Below, one piece after another: positions 10,581 to 22,150 of a DNA stretch of 64,000 nucleotides. Origin of the DNA: Fallopia convolvulus. Its lineage: Eukaryota; Streptophyta; Magnoliopsida; Caryophyllales; Polygonaceae. The notes under the pieces are model-generated. The model searched no databases, was not told the DNA's origin, and saw only the letters and a list, made by a program, of their open reading frames with translations. The first letter of the stretch is position 1. The number at the start of each line of letters is the position of its first letter. The position numbers and the translations under genes are program-made. The stretch is from positions 25,649,324 through 25,713,323 of the forward strand of contig OZ024733.1 in assembly GCA_964016875.1 (NCBI GenBank), given 5' to 3'.

Positions 10581-13579
10581 TTCAACCCAAGTATTTCTCC
10601 AAACGTTACTAGAACAATCATTCCCAATAGTGCATCTCAAGCCTTTGGATAAGTTATCCCTAATATTCACTAATCGCCCAAATTGCCAAGAACAATTTTT
10701 CTTCTAGTATTACAACAGCGAAAGAGAACCTAAATTTTCTTTGTAACAATACGAACCCAAAAATTAAGTGGTTCAGTCATAAATTTCCAAAGGAGTTTCA
10801 TTTAAAGTGATATATGATATTTTCAGCCGTATGAAAACCTATTCCACCATTTTCTTTGGGAGAACAAATCTTGTCCTAACTAATAAGCGGATGATGAATC
10901 GAGATAAAAGTTTTCCAAAAGATACATTTGTTGATTTTTTTCAATTTATTCACAAATACCTTTCCACAATTAATTTCTGCAAAAGGGGAAAGTAAAACAA
11001 TTAAGAGAGAGAAAAAGCATGTAAGTTTCTAAAGAAAAAACTATTAAAAGGCTTAATAGTACATAGGCTTGTAGAAGACCCATAAGGATATTGAGGTGAT
11101 ATGGCCTAGAAAAAATAGAAGGCTTATACACTGATTAGAAAAGTTAGTGTGGACCATTTACTAAGTGTTGTGCCAAATTAAACACTTAAATTTACGGGTG
11201 GGCAAAGTTAATCGGGGTTTCTATTAACCAGAACTTTGGTTAATAAATTTCAATAACCGTAATTGTATCGTTCGTTATCGGTTAATCGTTGAAACTCGGT
11301 ATGGTTTATCAATTAACTGACTTGTTTTAATTTTATTTTTTTAAAATCAAATTTCAGATTTTTAATACAAAAATTACCTTATTTTTCAATAAAATAAACT
11401 TAAATTTTAAATTAAATACAAAATACAAACAAATTCATAATATATAAGTTGAGAATGGGTTGTTGCAATTTTCACTTGCTTGAATGGTTTGCCCGAAGAG
11501 AAGAACAACGGAATAGTGCCTATCGAGAATGGTCTTCAATCGAATGGTTTGCTCGAAGAAGAAGGGGCAGCAAGCCTGCAGCTTGTTGGAACTCCTGGAG
11601 CTGGAAGAGTGGAAGTTTGGAAGAGATCTCAATTTTTAGTTTGGGTTTGGGTTTGGGAATGAAGAAGAACAAAGAAGGGGTGACAAGTTTGTGTTTGGGA
11701 AAATATTAGCCTTTTAGGTCAATTTGTAGTCTAATAAACTAGTAAAGTAGGTGAACGGCTGAACGCGTGAATTGCTTTGTAGAGTCTGAGTTGCTTTGTC
11801 TGATACTCTTCAGTATTGAAAAAAAAAAGTAAAACTATAAACAAAAATTATAATATGTAGTTTATTATTTATTAAAATATATTTATTTTTAACTAAAACT
11901 AATTTTCCTACAAATATTCATAAATAAAGAAGCCATTTCTATTGAAGCCAATTCTAATGAAGCCATTTCTAAATTACAAATTAATTAATGAAACCATTTT
12001 TAACAAATAAATAAAGGAAACCTATATGATTATTAGTTACAAGGCTAGAGTTGGAAAAGGAAGGTGATATATGCAAATATAATAACTTTGGAGAGAGGGC
12101 GGACAAGTCAATAAAAGATTTCGTGAAGGTAAAATTTGGAAGGAAAAAGCTACTTCTCTCGCCCGAAGGGGCACGATTTTATATCGTCCAAAATGGGGCC
12201 ATAGATTTATTAATTTATCCTTGGGGGATTAAAGGGAAGAAGATTGAAAACTAGTACATGCCACGTTCGATCTTTTTCGTGTGGCTATTCAGAAATCACA
12301 GATCTGAGTTTTCACTCCCCCAAAACTCATACGAAAATGTCCCAAAACTCATAGGCTGAATTTCAAAGCTGAAAATTAGTTTTTTTTTGTGAATTTTTTG
12401 TTGTCTGAATTTCAGCACTAAAGTCATTCCACAAAAGTCGTAAGAACATGTTCAATGGTTAACCAAGATTTTTGGTCATCAAATTGAAAAAACTATTTTT
12501 GTAGATCAACTTTAACCATGTCAAAATGACATGCAATGACCAAATAAAGTTTTGGGCATCATGATGCCCAAGTTCATGAAAAAATTCTTCTCTCTCTTAT
12601 TATTTTATACATATAAATATTTTCTATCCTCTATGACCAAACAATTTGGCCAACCATTACAAATGCTACTGGCCACCAAATTCAATTTTGTTGGCTGGAA
12701 TTTTGCTAGCTGAAAATCAGTCTTAACTGGCTGAATTTTGCGGGCTGAAAATCGGTTTTTTTTGCTACTGAATTTCAGCACCAAATTCAATTTTTTTTGC
12801 TACTGCATTTTGTGAATGATGCATTGCACTACTAATTCAACATATTGCTTAAGTTTTGCTACTGCATATATGGTATGAAGGCAATTATCATTCAACTCTA
12901 CAAATACATACTCTTATTTTCACATTTCCTTCAAGGGTGAATTTCGAATTGTCAACATTTAGGCTGAATTTTTTTGTTGGTTCTTACATCAGTTCATGAG
13001 CATTTTATAATTAAATTCGACATATCTATGAAAGAAAGAACTTACAATATTGTTCAAACACGCATAAATAAATCGAAACGGGTATTTTTCTTATTCGTAT
13101 TTCCAATTTCCTATCCACGCAATTTAGTGCAAATCTCCACGCAAATTAGATGCATGGTGCAAGTAGTTAATATTGCGCGTGTAAATAGAACGAACGTTCT
13201 AAAAGGCTAAATAAGTCTTATAAAATATTAGGGGATCATTTAATTTGTAAAATAATTTTTCTAAGGATATAGTTTAAACTCCTTAAAATAGCAATATTTT
13301 ATTAATTTGTATTTATTTAGGATTAATTATTTTTTTAAAAAGGGTTCATCAATTTTCTTATAGGATTTTAGGTTCCTTTTAGAATATGCATAACCTACTC
13401 TAAGGATATATGTTAGAAAAACTGTTAATAAAATTAGATAGAAAAATATTTAGTTAAATCTACTAAAAAAGAGTACATAAACCCAATCCCTTCCTTGCAA
13501 GGTACTCCGTATGTTTATGAAAATATACGATTAAATGTTATAAGATAACTAATATTATATTTAATCTGAGCATATAACG
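10581..13579. other. AT-rich intergenic region, no gene supported
   Basis: Only short unsupported frames are present. There are low-complexity patches, for example repeated GAAGCCATTTCTA at 11930-11975 and recurring GCTGAAAATC and CTACTG motifs at 12340-12850. A GGTTAAT-rich stretch at 11210-11320 may be a decayed transposon end. Confidence 0.4.
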
Positions 13580-13582
13580 TAA

Positions 13583-14210
13583 GAGCATTAGTATTAGGAG
13601 AGTCACGCTGGGTTTAACGTTCGGTTTCACACAAAAAAAAAGGGAAAAAGAAAAAAAAATCAGTGAAACCACATGGCAAGTTTTGAAAGTTGAAACCCAC
13701 TTTTTGGGTTTCACTTCTTATATGTTGTACAAACACCCCATTAAAATATGCCATGTGGCATGCACATTTCAATTTAATTTTAGGGTAGTTAAAAGTTTGA
13801 TTTAATATTTGGTAATTTGTCCAACTTTTAATTAATTAATAATAATAATAATTATTATATTATAATTTATAATTTTTTAATCTATCCATAGATACCAATC
13901 TTATATTTGTTTGATTCATTTTAATATTAAATTAGTTTTTTTGGGTTGATTTAGAATAAATAAACACATGTTTAATTAAATAAAGATATATTTAAAATTA
14001 ATAAATTAAGAGTAGAGTTGTAATTGTGTGTAGAGAAATAAATAGTTATTGGAAATTAAGAAAAGTAGAAAAGTGGATTCCATAGTTTTATTGATATTTA
14101 AGTGGGTTTCATAAAATGAAATTGGGAGAATATGGAATGATATGGAAGAGAAAAAAATGATAAAAGTGAGTGTTTTTTTTATTTTATGGATTTCATTAAT
14201 ACGAATGGCC
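13583..14210. mobile_element. PIF/Harbinger-type (Tourist-like) MITE
   Basis: Imperfect inverted ends GAGCATTAGTATTAGGAG and (complement of the right end) GGCCATTCGTATTAATGA are flanked by the 3-bp duplication TAA (13580-13582 and 14211-14213). It is 628 bp long, AT-rich and non-coding. Family assigned from the 3-bp TAA target and GGCCATT-type end. Confidence 0.65.
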
Positions 14211-14580
14211 TAAGAGATCCAATTGACGCAACTCTCATCCCATCCCTTGATGAGAAATTCCAACCAAAAGCCAGATAACATCTCACAAAGTGTATGGCTA
14301 GTGGCTACCACATTAATGAAGGATTTTTTTTCTCGGCTCACGTATCAGATTTAGATCTCCCATCCAAATTTTCATAGAGAAAGATGCCTTTGACCTTTTT
14401 TTTTAGGAAAGGGATTAGAAGGGGGAACTAATGTCCGATTTAACTATAAAGTTGGTAGCAAAGTTGACCTTTTGAATGTAGGAAATGCTCTCTAGTCTTA
14501 GAAATTTGCGAAGCTCACACAAAATATCAGTATAAACGATCTTGATTTTCCACAGATAACACAAAATACCCTTGATAATA

Positions 14581-14832
14581 CTCCCTCTGTTTCATGAAAC
14601 ATGTCTTTTTAGCCCATTTTTCATTTTTCATAAAACATGTCCTTTTAACATTTTTTTCTCACTTTTTTCCAAATTTGCCCTTACTTTATAGGTGTAAATA
14701 TCACTTTTAACAATTTTCTAGGAGGGGTTAAGAGTGCACATTTATCTAAATGTAGGGGTAATTTGGGTAAAAATTCATTTCTTAATATGTGTGCATTAAA
14801 CTAAAAAGACATGTTTTACAAAACGGAGGGAG
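14581..14832. mobile_element. Stowaway (Tc1/mariner) MITE
   Basis: The ends are CTCCCTCTGTTTCATGAAAC and the complement of ...AAAACGGAGGGAG, flanked by TA on both sides (14579-14580 and 14833-14834). The 252-bp length and CTCCCTCNGTTTC terminus are classic Stowaway features. The inverted repeats extend inward over ACATGTCTTTTTAG. Confidence 0.92.
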
Positions 14833-14998
14833 TATTAATTAAACAAACATTATCACTTCAATTTCCAAACAAAAAATCCCAGGACATACTTTGACCAAAA
14901 AAAATTCACAGGATGTATAATTTCTCTAAACATCTTCTCTTGGTGCAATCGCCTTGGCTATCAAAAAGTTAAATTCTCACATACCTCTTTTGAAATAA

Positions 14999-15404
14999 GG
15001 CCTTGTTTGGTTTGATTTTCTGAGAATCAAGAATGGTTGATTCCAATATATTGTTTGGTAAACTAAAATCTGGAATCAATTTCATTTCTAGGAATGACTC
15101 ATTCCAAACCTATAGGCAAAGTTGATTTCAACAGAAAATAGAGGATATCATCCATTTCAAGAAATTTTAATTTTTCTATCTTAAACTTTAATACTTTTAA
15201 ACCCCTAAATCTTAAATAATAAATTATAAAAACCATAAACCCTAAATTATAAGGTCTAAGACCTACAATTTAAACCATAACTTTTAGGAATGGTTCATTC
15301 CAACAGCATACCAAACAACATGTCACAGGATTGGTTCATTTCGATTCTTAATTCCATTCCAATTCTTGATCCAATCCGATTCAAACAACTAACCAAACGG
15401 GGCC
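14999..15404. mobile_element. PIF/Harbinger-type MITE
   Basis: The ends are GGCCTTGTTTGGTTTG and (complement of the right end) GGCCCCGTTTGGTTAG, with TAA flanking both sides (14996-14998 and 15405-15407). It is 406 bp long and non-coding. The interior carries several GAATCA/TGATTC motifs in both orientations. Confidence 0.85.
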
Positions 15405-15432
15405 TAAAAAACTACACCTAACTATTTGCAAA

Positions 15433-16261
15433 TAGGGATGGCAATGAGGCGGGGATTCCCCATTACCCGTAGGGATTCCCCGTTACGGGTATGGGGATGG
15501 GGATTTTTAGTAGGGATGGGGGCGGGGACGGGGGAAAAAGTAATTACCCGCTAGGGTATGGGCACGGGGACGGGGATAGGTGTCCCTGCCCCACCACCCG
15601 ACCTGAACTCGACCCCATTGGGGAATCCCATGGGGAATCCCCGTCGGGGGACCCATTGGGAAACCCTGTGGGGAATCCCCACCGGGGGACCCACGGGGTT
15701 CCCCATGGGTCACTTGATTCACTACTTTGGTTTTTAATTATTGATCATTCTATCCTTATATTATGTACTTGATACGTATGAATAGAATGATCATTGGATT
15801 TACAAAATTATTATTTTGTTTGTTTTTGAAGCTCTTGTTAATTATATAAGTTTAATTGGTGAATTTTGTAAATGGTGTATCAATAGAGTTTTTGAGGAAA
15901 GTGTACATGAAAGTAAATGAAAAATAAAATGTTTAACTCGTGGGGATTATACAAGGTGAAAATCAAACGAGGATGGGGAGTCCCCGAGAGAGATTATAAA
16001 TGGAGAAATCAAGCGGAGATGCGAAATCCCCGACAGAGGTTATAAATGGAGAAATCAAGCGGAGATGGGGAATCAAACCGACAGGGATTATAAATGGGTA
16101 AATCAAGCGGGGATGGGGAATACCTGACAGGGATGGGGACCCGACGGGGATGGGGACGGGGATAAATTTTATTACCCGATGGATAATGAAACGGGTATGG
16201 AAAGCATATATCTAAATAGGGATGAGTACGGGAAGGGTATTCCGCCCCATTGTCATCCCTA
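15433..16261. mobile_element. Ac-like hAT non-autonomous element
   Basis: The left end is TAGGGATGGCAATG and the complemented right end is TAGGGATGACAATG, flanked by a perfect 8-bp duplication TTTGCAAA (15425-15432 and 16262-16269). The terminal TAGGGATG resembles the Ac family. The interior is unusually G-rich (GGGGATGGGG, GGGAATCCCC), with palindromic GGGGAATCCCC motifs. Open frames inside are products of this repetition and not genes. Confidence 0.9.
15955..16135. repeat. tandem repeat of about 50 bp inside the hAT element
   Basis: Three to four imperfect copies share ATAAATGGAGAAATCAAGCG and GGGGATGGGGAATCCCCGAC-like segments. Spacing is about 45-55 bp. Confidence 0.6.
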
Positions 16262-16641
16262 TTTGCAAAGGATAAAACCAAAGGGGGAGAATCTAGCATC
16301 TTTTTAACTCTGTCAAATTTCAGTTTTGTGTAATTGGGTTTGAATTTTTTCCGATGACTTTTAAAGCCATAAATGATGAATATATCGTATGATTTGGTCA
16401 GGGTCGGAGGTTGCAATCCATAAGGTAAACCCAAATCCAAGTAGCCCAAACGTAAGGCCCAAATAAGACGGGCCTCGTACCACTCGGGAGTGATTTAGGG
16501 AACAAAAAAAGAAAAGAAACAGAAAGCACATAGGCCAAACTTTGGGTACGTGAACGGTAAACGTGAGCATGTACAAAAAGCCTCGTTATTCGAGCGCCTG
16601 ATAAATTAAAAACAATTGAATTTATTATCTCCCCATCATGC

Positions 16642-16740
16642 CACGTGTACCCTCAGCAATTGCGTAATGACACGTGTCGCCGTTCTCCTCAGTCCTCATC
16701 CGTATCGACGCCGTTGAAGGACACGTGCTCCCTACGTGTC
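16642..16740 (+). promoter_or_regulatory. cluster of G-box/ABRE elements upstream of the LEA gene
   Basis: CACGTG lies at 16642-16647, 16671-16676 and 16722-16727, and ACGTGTC at 16734-16740. A related CCACGTCT follows at about 16761. ACGTG-core elements bind ABF/AREB bZIP factors, and clusters are typical of ABA- and drought-induced LEA promoters. Distance to the ATG is about 170-265 bp. Confidence 0.8.
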
Positions 16741-16784
16741 CTATATTGACTTAAATCACGCCACGTCTCTCTTCCGACAAAATG

Positions 16785-16792
16785 TATTTATA
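16785..16792 (+). promoter_or_regulatory. TATA box of the LEA gene
   Basis: TATTTATA in AATGTATTTATAGACCC lies about 115-120 bp before the ATG, downstream of the ABRE cluster. Confidence 0.7.
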
Positions 16793-16906
16793 GACCCTAA
16801 ACCCTCGAACCAACGAAAAAACCCATAACTCTCGTCCACTGATAGCAAATTCACAATCATACGTACTACTACATATCCTTACGTGAAAATCTCGAAGAGC
16901 CACAAG

Positions 16907-17419
16907 ATGCAGACCGGAAAGAAGGCGGTGGAGTCGGCAAAGGAGGCGGCAGCGAACGTGGCGGCGTCAGCCAGGTCAGGGATGGAGAAGACCAAAGCCA
17001 CCGTACAAGAGAAGGGTGAGAAGATGACGGCCCACACTGACGTCGACAAGCACTTGGCGGAGCAGCGCAAGGAGGAACGGATGGCCGCCGCCGAGCTCCA
17101 CAAGCAGGAGGCCCAACACCAGAACGCCGCCCAGCGCGCCGCCTCCACCGCTCCCGGCGGCGGAGTGACGGGACATCACTCGTACTCGACTACGGGGGAG
17201 CAAGGGTACACGGCTGGGCCCGACCAGATGTCGGCGATGCCTGGGCACGGGACGGGGCAGCCGGCCGGCGGGAGGGTTGTCGAGGGGGCCGTTGGGGCCC
17301 ACCCCATCGGGAAAGCCACCGGGACGACGACGACGAGGACTACGACTACGCACAACACGCGTGCAGGGACTGGGACCACTGGCCATGGCACTGGCACTGG
17401 CGGGCCCTACACTGGTTAA
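16907..17419 (+). CDS. LEA4-5: LEA group 4 (LEA_1 family, D-113 type) protein, 170 aa
   Basis: Late embryogenesis abundant proteins of this group are small, very hydrophilic, mostly disordered, and protect enzymes and membranes during seed drying and water stress. The first in-frame ATG is at 16907; the open frame upstream has no ATG. Residues 1-75 form the Ala/Lys/Glu-rich amphipathic LEA_1 region, including SGMEKTKATVQEKGEKM, a family hallmark. The rest is Gly/Thr/His-rich, with GHGTGQ, the conserved RVVEG and DPIG-like HPIGKATGT blocks, and a GGPYTG end as in Arabidopsis LEA4-5. It is a single exon with high GC at third positions. The ABRE cluster and TATA box upstream suggest ABA control. 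It converges with the KHZ gene. Paralogue assignment rests on remembered similarity and gene order. Confidence 0.92.
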   Translation: MQTGKKAVESAKEAAANVAASARSGMEKTKATVQEKGEKMTAHTDVDKHLAEQRKEERMAAAELHKQEAQHQNAAQRAASTAPGGGVTGHHSYSTTGEQGYTAGPDQMSAMPGHGTGQPAGGRVVEGAVGAHPIGKATGTTTTRTTTTHNTRAGTGTTGHGTGTGGPYTG

Positions 17420-17636
17420 TTAGGCTTTGTTATACTTTCTAGTAATACTGCTCTTTCTAGCAATTTTAATTAAAAAAAAAATGTGATCTTTGTTCATTTA
17501 GATGGATGTTGTTTTTTACTACCTACATCCAACTAGTAGTTTTTCTGGGGTGCTTGTTTTTTTTTTTTTGGTCGGAACTGGGGTGCTTGTTGTAACGGGG
17601 AACCATGTGGTGTTTTCACCTTGTCTCTACTTGTGT

Positions 17637-17642
17637 AATAAA
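17637..17642 (+). terminator. candidate polyadenylation signal of the LEA gene
   Basis: AATAAA lies 218 bp after the stop, with a second AATAAAA about 25 bp further on. Confidence 0.5.
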
Positions 17643-17889
17643 GTAAATTATGCTTCAATAATAAAATAGTGTGTTTCGAGTTGAAATCATGCGAAGCATA
17701 TTCCAAAATTCTTTTTTATTTTTAATGTATTTGATCGGATGTTGGTAATGGTATGGATCTGGTATCTTTGAACTTGAAGCAATCCGGCAATTATTGACTA
17801 AATTAGTCAACAAATTCAACGATTGCGAACCGTGCTAGGGCTACCACATAGTTTTTTTTTTTGTCATGCCACCCAGTTCAGCGGAGAGC

Positions 17890-17989
17890 ATCAAACGCCT
17901 ACGTTAGGAGTTCGAGTCTCGCGAGGGACCTTTTAAAAGCTCTATCAAACGCCTACGTTAGGAGTTCGAGTCTCGCGAGGGACCTTTTA
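17890..17989 (+). repeat. 54-bp tandem duplication containing a tRNA-like box B
   Basis: A nearly identical 46-bp block (ATCAAACGCCTACGTTAGGA, then GTTCGAGTCTCGCGAGGGAC) occurs at 17890 and 17944. GTTCGAGTC resembles the pol III box B of tRNA-derived SINEs. No clear box A or poly(A) tail was seen, so SINE origin is only a possibility. Confidence 0.5.
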
Positions 17990-18119
17990 TTTTTGGGTGG
18001 GATCTGCTCTCCCAACAAGTTCATTTCTCCTCCACTGAGAATCGAACACTCGACCTCAACGAAGGGAAGCGTAGCCCCTCCCACTACGCTCCATGCTTGT
18101 TTATCGGCTACCACATAGT

Positions 18120-19189
18120 TACAAGTGAAAACATGCAGCATAAGGTAAATTATCTGAGACATGAATACATGATCCAATATTTGGACGAAAAATCAAAGAC
18201 AGGTTGCCACAGGCAACCCAAGGATAGGAAATTAGGAATGATAGTTTTCGGATAGAGCAAAAATGGGCATTGGAATTCGTTTGCAATCAAGGCCGGCAGG
18301 CAACTATCTGTCCGTAACCGACCCATTCGAATAACCCGGCCTAATTAAAATGGTGAAAATCAAATAAAAACAGGTGATGAGTAATAACCCAACCGATAGC
18401 CCAACTCATCACCCACTTACACGAACCACTCCCATTCCATCTAACTTATTCCAACCCTAGTATAAATAAAAAATTTAGATATTTTATTGCCATTTAATAT
18501 TTCAAATGTATTTTGTGATTTGGACTAATATTTCAAATGGTATATGAAATCATAATCTTAATACATATTCCGTGCCTTTTGTATTGAACAATTAGCATTG
18601 CAATGAAAACATGAAAACAATAAGTGTTAACAAGTCACCCTAATAACCCGAGGGTGATGGGTGGTACGTGTAAAGATGGAGCATTTCACAAGTGGAAGGG
18701 TGGATCGGGTGGGGCATTTTCAATTGCATGTTGGGTGATGGAATGACGCCACCCACCCAGTCAATCATTGATGGCCCTATTTGCAAATAAGAGCAAACAT
18801 AACCTCTCAACGTCGCTTCTGATTTGATGAATTGAGCACACTACCCAGCCTAGCAGTAGAATAGTACATGATATGACCAAAGGGGTGGGAAAAAAAACAA
18901 TGAAGATTGCCAACGTTATTGAAACGAAGTACAAATTAGATGCTCAAATAACAAAACACGACCCAAAAAGGCGCCTTAGCTTTTGAACAAACTAGTCACT
19001 TGGTTTCGAAACAGTCTCTAAATCCTAACACGCAAGCTATAAACTGAACAGCTAGCAAAAACAACCCTCTCAAATAAAATTTCAAATCCCAAAAAGAAAC
19101 AAAACTAAAATAGCCAAATTAAACTATGTCAATATCAAATCTTACAACTTTGGCCTGGTAGATCTGAGTGAGCCATCACTTCATCTTGT
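18120..19189. other. intergenic, between convergent LEA and KHZ genes
   Basis: Includes the 3' UTR of the KHZ gene at its right. A region at 18300-18780 has ACCCAACCGATAGCCC and GGGTGATGGGTGG motifs in opposite orientation, like a decayed hAT-type MITE, but no clean ends or target duplication were found. Confidence 0.35.
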
Positions 19190-22150
19190 TCATGCTTTAC
19201 GCAACTCACCAGCACCATGAGCGAAGTGACACTTATCCCCAAACGGGCAAGAGCCTTTAGCAAACTTCTCACAGAGCTTAGTCTTGAAGTAATTTGATGA
19301 CACCGGCCCACTGCCATGTTGTTGTCCGTGACCTTTAGCAGGTCCAGTTGAACGCAACGTACGTATAAGCTCTTCCACCATAGCATTAGCCTCCTTTATC
19401 TGCTCAAAAGTGCCTTCAAGCTCGATATTCTTCAGATTAGGGTCTGACTCATGATCCCGAATTGCCAGCTTTGCACCCGTCATTCTGCAAATCTGCTTTG
19501 AGTTCACGCCACCTTTCCCAATGATTGCCCCAGCTAAAGAGGCGTCGATGCTGATCTTGGCTGATGCTGAGGTGCCAAAGCTTGAAGCGAGACCAGATGG
19601 AGGTTGACTACGACCACCTCCAAAGCCACCGGTAGGGCCCATGCTGTGATGACTATTATAATTGTCATGGGCCGGAGCAGATGGTTTGCCTAGTTCCCAC
19701 TCACCATGGGCGAAATGGCACTTGTCTCCAAATCTGCAGCCTTCTGCAGAGTTGTACTTGTTGCACATCCGGCTTTTTACAGTGGGTGGTGGGCCAGAAT
19801 TGTTATTGGGCATTTGTGGGGGAGGGCCCATGTTTCTGGATGGTGGGGCCACTGGAGACCGCAGATTCATCATCTGGGCACTGGCGCTGTAACCTCCTGG
19901 GACGTAATGAAGGAAGTGACAACTTTCACCAAATGGGCATCCAGAAGTGCTGCCATAGAAAATTTGAACAACAATGAGGGTCAAGAAAGGTGAAATAAGT
20001 TTAACACAGCATAGTAAAAACTAAAAACAGAACAAAGAACAGGGACAAATGCTTATACTTGAAGGATCTCAAGTTATATGCTCCTTGTTTGATTCAAACT
20101 AAAGTATATGACTAGGAATTTGATGCCAATACTCAGACATGGAACAATGAAGAATAAAAGCTTAACAATAGAAGACCATATGTCAGCATATTAACTTAAT
20201 TCACAAATAACCAGTGATGAAAAGTTATCCCCATGACCCATGAACTTAAGGGTTTGATCCAAAGACAATGTACGAAGTTTTTGATAAAAGAAATGTCCTG
20301 AATCTAAGTACTTTAGGACTGGGGTGCAGAAGTCACAAGTCATAACAGGGGTTTCCAAAAAAAAAAAAAAGTTTTATAAAGGAAAGAGATTTCCAATCAG
20401 GTGCTTAAATAAACTTGTTGACCACCAATCATGATTGAACATGTTTTCCAGTCCAAGAAAACATTGCACTTGGGAGTGCAATGTGGTAATATCATCAAAT
20501 TTCTAGAAAAGAAAAAGAAACTGAGAAGTCTATGAAACAAAACAATTTTGATGCTTAGAATAAAAGTGAAAGGCTTTAAAATCTCCAACTTCAAACACAG
20601 TTTAGAGTTTTAGGGTGAACATGAAACATACAGTTTACATGATTAGGCACCAATGCACCATATCATCACATTATCACCTTATCTAGGCCATTTCTATACC
20701 ATTTACAAAATTAGTATCTAACACGCCCTTAACCAATCAGCAAAAAATAGAAAGCAATACACCAGGCACGTTGAAAGGTCCCTAAGTCAGCATCCCAATG
20801 AAAAGACTCCATCAATCACTCTCTATGTAAAAATGAGTGCAATGCCCTCTGCTGAGCCTCACATACACCAACACAGAACGACAAACATGCATGGAAACAT
20901 AAGCATTCCTATGCTGCAGATATGCAGGTCCATAAGATAACAACACTGCCAGAATAAATTTACACTGATTCTTCTATATCAATTACATATAATCATTATT
21001 GGCTTAAAAGAGCATAATGTATTTTCTAAATGCCTCTTCTTGGAGACTGCTTTTACAGAACTGTCCAAATTCTTTGCAAAATATTAAGATAACATTCACC
21101 TATGCATGTACGCTTAACACTGCCACAATAGGTTTACACTGATACTACTGTATCAATTGCAAATGATCATTATTGGTTTAAATGGGCATAATGTACTTTC
21201 TAAGTGCTGCTTCTTGGAGCTGCTTTTACAGCACTGCCAAGAATCTTTTCAATTTCCTAAATATTAAAATAAGCAAAAGTGGATATTAAAGAAGATAAAT
21301 TTCCAGTTCAAACCCTCCCAAGAATTAGCAATCTCATTCCAATACCAGTAATAAGCTTTCAGGCACACCTTCATACTTATACCTGGCTGTAAACTAAAAT
21401 TCAATAATATCAAAGCTGTGTTTGGTAAACATGTGTTTGCCTTAAACATCTGTATCAGCACATATCTACTTCTTAGGAATTATTATTCGATATCAGCATC
21501 GTTTATATTATTAGCATGTTAGCCAAAATAAGCATTAATCAAATACAGTATTTGAAAATTTTAAATAGTTGTATTAGATAGATAAAGATTTGAACCTGAA
21601 GAACTTGGTGCAAGGCTTGGATTTGCTTCCTATACCAGTTGATTCCATTTCTGTTGCAAGAAATTAATGGCTTATACTCGATTAGAATAATTTCAAGACT
21701 TGTCCTTGGAAAACCTTTAAAGTATGAACAATTAAGTAACTTTTCACTAACCAGCTCTAGATCTATACTCATAATTTCATATAAAGCTTCTTTCTTTTTA
21801 GAATCTTTTCCCCAATTCTATTCAAACTCGAAACACATAGCCAAAAACAGAAAATCTTATGCATCCCAAAGGGCTACTGCACTTATCCTTTGCATTCTAA
21901 TTTCAGATCCAACTTAGAAATGAAGATAATTCCGCGTCCAACTGAGCTACGAACAAAAATCTGGCTAATCTAAAATCAAGAACCGAACCTAACGAAACAA
22001 AGAAGGCCTGCGAATAGAAAACAGACCAAAGAGACTTCTTTGTCGCTATAAGAAGTATAAGCAAAAGCAGAGAGTACCTTGCTTGGACTTCTTCATCCCT
22101 CCATTAGCGTACGGAACTCCATCCGCTCGACCTCTCTTACGAGCCTCCAT
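19190..22150 (-). CDS. KHZ2: CCCH zinc finger and KH domain RNA-binding protein (KHZ type), 295 aa
   Basis: Exons on the minus strand are 22150-22078, 21650-21596 and 19949-19190, all with GT/AG junctions; together 888 nt. The start MEARKRGRADG matches the family N-terminus. The protein has CCCH finger 1 (C38-x8-C47-x5-C53-x3-H57), finger 2 (C105-x8-C114-x5-C120-x3-H124), a KH domain (about 173-242) with the RNA-contacting GKGG loop at 187-190, and finger 3 (C269-x7-C277-x5-C283-x3-H287) near the C-terminus. It should bind single-stranded RNA in nucleus or cytoplasm. Arabidopsis KHZ1/KHZ2 redundantly promote flowering and senescence (known of the family). The middle finger is extra compared with the Arabidopsis proteins as I remember them. 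Introns are 427 and 1646 bp. KHZ2 over KHZ1 is chosen only from the LEA neighbour. Confidence 0.93.

Noticed and set aside
15491..15772. Gly/Pro-rich open frames in both strands of the G-rich hAT element
   Set aside because: They follow the GGGGATGGGG and GGGAATCCCC repeats and lie wholly inside a MITE with clear target duplication.
16879..17397. Three long open frames antisense to the LEA gene
   Set aside because: Shadows of a GC-rich coding sequence; the plus-strand product matches a known family end to end.
18300..18780. hAT-type MITE between the LEA and KHZ genes
   Set aside because: Inverted GGGTGATGGG-like motifs occur, but no matching termini or target duplication could be read.
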